Below, one piece after another: positions 61,832 to 64,000 of a stretch of DNA of 64,000 nucleotides. Both the position numbers and the translations under genes were made by a program. Numbering within the stretch: position 1 is the stretch's first letter; the number at the start of each line of letters is the position of its first letter. This DNA is from Eucalyptus grandis. Its lineage: Eukaryota > Streptophyta > Magnoliopsida > Myrtales > Myrtaceae. The notes under the pieces are model-generated. The model ran no database searches. It was given only the letters and a program-made list of their open reading frames with translations, and had not been told where the DNA came from. The DNA lies in assembly GCF_016545825.1 (NCBI RefSeq), contig NC_052615.1, positions 20,700,520 through 20,764,519 of the forward strand. The letters are read 5' to 3'.

Positions 61832-62324
61832 CGAAGATTCGGTGATGAAGCGTGTATTGCCGTAGCCTGTGCAAAACCCAAATTAAAGCCACGCAAGTTC
61901 TCTCAACTTCCGTGTAATTCATTTCCGAAACAGTGAACTTCTTACTCAAATAGTATATGGCGCATTCTCTCTTGTCATTTGGTATTTTCTGTGCCAACAT
62001 GGCTCCCAATGATTCGTCATGTATGGTTAAGTACAGAATCAAGGGAATTTTAGGGAGAGGGGGCACTAGGACTGGTGCGTGAGTAAGATAGTGTTTTATC
62101 TTCTCGAAGGCATTCTGGCACTCAACATCCCACTCAATCTTTGCATTCTTTTTCAGGAGCTTGAAGAATGGCTTTGCTGTTTCAGACAACTGACAAATGA
62201 ACCTCGCTACATAATTGAGTCGTCCCATCAGACTGCGGACTTCCCTGGTGGTAGTCGGGGGTCGTAAATCACAGATAGCCTTTACCTTTGACGGGTCAAT
62301 CTCTATGCCCTTACTACTGACCAT
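61767..62324 (-). pseudogene. Gypsy RT C-terminus and first RNase H
   Basis: GIEIDPSKVKAICDLRPPTT and REVRSLMGRLNYVARFI are the RT thumb/connection. PLILYLTIHDESLGAMLAQ and IYYLSKKFTVSEMNYTEVER follow as the RT-linked RNase H. The frame shifts near 61850, just before ENDPIRYLLEKPAL. Confidence 0.9.
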
Positions 62325-62329
62325 GAACC

Positions 62330-62950
62330 CTAAGAGCTTCCCCGATTTCGCTTCAAAAACGCATTTTGCAGGATTGAGGCGTAGCTTGAACTTCCGAAGA
62401 CGTTCGAAACAGGTTTCCGCAAGACCTCAACATGGTCTTCGCCTCGTCTTGATTTCGCGATCATATCATCCACATATACTTCAATCTCCTTGTGCATCAT
62501 GTCATGAAACAACGTGACCATGGCTCTTTGATACGTTGCCCCAGCGTTCTTCAAACCGAAAGGCATCACTTTGTAGCAGAAAGTTCCCCAAGGAGTTATG
62601 AACGATGTTTTACTCCTGTCTTCCTCCTTCATACGAATTTGGTTGTATCCAAAAACCATCCATGAATGAGAATAACTCAAATCCCGCCGTGCATCACAAC
62701 TAAGACATCAATATGCGGGAGTGGGAAGTCGTCTTTTGGACTAGCTCGGTTCAGTCACGATAATCTACGCACACCCCGACCCGCCCATCCTTTTTCATGA
62801 CAGCACAATGTTTGTTATCCAATCTGAATAGTGTGACACTTCAATGAAATCCACTTTTAACAACTTCATGACTTCCTCCTCGATTTTCTTAGACAACTCG
62901 GCTTCATTCTTCGAGCCTCTTTTTTTTTAGGTGGCACATTAGGATCGGTC
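62330..62950 (-). pseudogene. Gypsy reverse transcriptase, broken
   Basis: FGYNQIRMKEEDRSKTSFIT, FCYKVMPFGLKNAGATYQRAM and the catalytic EVYVDDMIAKS are present. A one-base shift near 62418 precedes the thumb. Upstream (62680-62950) fragments such as EEEVMKLLKVDFI and a damaged DxRDLN region show the RT start with stops. Confidence 0.9.
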
Positions 62951-63018
62951 GGAAGGGCATGCTCTACAATATTAGGGTCTAACCCTGGCATGTCGGCATA
63001 AGTCCAGGCAAATATATC

Positions 63019-63270
63019 CTAGTATTCTTTCAGGAGGTTAATCATTCGTTTCGCTTCTAACTTCGAGAGACATGCCCCGATCTTTATTTCCTTAACATTA
63101 TGTGTATTGTCCAAATTTATGGTGACCGTTTGTTCTTCTGTCAGCGGTTTTGATCCCTCATGTCGATTCCAATCACGCTCGATCCCTTTCAAATCTTCAT
63201 CGGCATCAGATTCTAAAAGATCTCCGTCATGTGGATCCGAGTCACATGAATCTTTGTCATGATTATGCAT
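63019..63270 (-). pseudogene. Gypsy pol segment upstream of RT
   Basis: TEEQTVTINLDNTHNVKEIKIG and LSKLEAKRMINLLKEY are typical of Tat pol directly before the RT. The ORF begins with an acidic run. Probable coding continuation of pol. Confidence 0.75.
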
Positions 63271-63708
63271 AATGTAATGCCCGAGATGCGATGAGATGAG
63301 TTAGTATGCATTAATAACAAACAAAACGTATGTCATATGTGAAAGATTTTTCGAATAATATTTTGGAAACTATTTCGAGAGCTCATCCTCATATCCTCAG
63401 ATTTCCTTGCTCTTACGAAATTATGAAACTAGGAAGCATGTAGAAGCCCAGCCCTCAGTGACCATCATAGAACCAGTTTGGTATGCTTCCACATGTCCTT
63501 AATAAAACATGCATTTTCATTGAAAGGGAAATGATAAGGCCATATTACAATGTACTCCACCCAAGACCAACGGCTCAAAGTCAAGGGCTTAACAGAGTTT
63601 ACATTATAAGCGACTTAAACAAGAAAATTGAAATAACGAGTTCCCACGCAGGGGAAGAAAACATAGAGTAAAAAGCTACGCTAAGCTAGAACCGTCCTAC
63701 TCTGAAGG
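63271..63708 (-). other. Non-coding gap within Gypsy pol
   Basis: About 440 bp without a supported ORF between the open frame ending near 63709 and the pre-RT segment. Ogre elements carry an intron between protease and RT; this gap sits at a comparable place. Confidence 0.35.
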
Positions 63709-64000
63709 TTCGGCAATGCTCCCAGAAGGTTCAGCCTCCTCACAAGCTAGGATGGTGCATACGGTATTCTCTTCAAACATCTGGGCTATACCATCAATAG
63801 CTCCATCTTCTTCCATCAGCATTTTCGGGGGTCTTGGGAATGTTTCTTTCAGTGGAGGAGGTAAAGCACTTTGGCAACTTCTATCTCTTATAATCCGACC
63901 TCCGTGGTCGCCTCGGCCTCCACGTTCACCTCGACCTCCTCGGGTGCCTCGACCTCCACATTCTCTGCGACTTCCTCCATTGCCATGGCCTCCACGCTCT
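63709..64000 (-). pseudogene. Gypsy pol/gag-pol part, runs off the edge
   Basis: A minus-strand open frame with FPRPPKMLMEEDGAIDGIAQ and FEENTVCTILACEEAEPS ends at a TAG near 63709. It is open to the window edge; upstream it is Gly/Arg-rich in one frame and Glu/Val-rich in another, so the true frame beyond 63900 is uncertain. It probably lies in the region before or around protease. Confidence 0.5.

Larger units (their letters stand above)
54284..64000 (-). mobile_element. Ty3/Gypsy retrotransposon of Tat/Ogre type (3' part, open to the right)
   Basis: Minus-strand order from the right edge: gag/pro remnant, RT, RNase H, a second RNase H, integrase, a long 3' region with tandem repeats, polypurine tract, LTR. 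Gypsy order (RT-RH before IN) plus an extra RNase H plus a ~2.9-kb LTR fit the Tat lineage. The 5' LTR lies beyond the window. At least four frameshifts and a stop make pol non-functional as read. Confidence 0.9.

Overview
The window is nuclear DNA of a flowering plant: mitochondrial-type nuclear genes with GT-AG introns, a plant TIR immune-receptor gene, MITEs, and nested Copia and Gypsy LTR retrotransposons. TIR-type immune genes with this architecture point to a eudicot; the family or species cannot be fixed from sequence alone.

Positions 1-14.5 kb are gene-bearing. They hold the last two exons of a mitochondrial glycine-decarboxylase H protein (617-1286, exon 1 lies to the left), a candidate hAT-type element (1864-3535), a complete six-coding-exon monothiol glutaredoxin of the GRXS15 type (4839-7635) behind a cluster of site II promoter motifs, a small Tourist-like MITE (9563-9774), and a minus-strand gene (12663 down to 9871). 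That gene's exons join into an unusual order: TIR, a second degenerate TIR, a RanBP2-type zinc finger, and two hydrophobic segments. A single broken exon of a chloroplast chaperonin-60 alpha-like gene (to 14094) follows.

Positions 14.5-54.3 kb are one degenerate plus-strand Copia element (LTRs 14498-15205 and 53649-54281). Its integrase region is split by a 33.66-kb insertion (17488-51145) flanked by the 5-bp duplication gaatg. The insertion is the most striking object here: a head-to-tail array of 15 near-identical ~842-bp LTRs alternating with 14 near-identical ~1.5-kb internal regions, all on the minus strand. Each internal region has an initiator-tRNA-Met primer-binding site, one Gag-like ORF (214 codons where intact) and a polypurine tract, but no protease, integrase, reverse transcriptase or RNase H. 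This is a non-autonomous TR-GAG-type Copia relative, amplified in place into an LTR-sharing array. Four units keep a full-length Gag ORF, one has an altered C-terminus, and the rest carry small frame-breaking indels.

Positions 54.3-64 kb are the 3' part of a minus-strand Ty3/Gypsy element of Tat/Ogre type: a ~2.87-kb LTR (54284-57152), a polypurine tract, a long 3' non-coding region with a 28-bp tandem repeat, then integrase, a second (Tat-type) RNase H, RNase H, RT and upstream pol/gag parts running off the right edge. Its pol carries several frameshifts and a stop. Many breaks in this window are one- or two-base indels, so some may be consensus errors rather than true decay.
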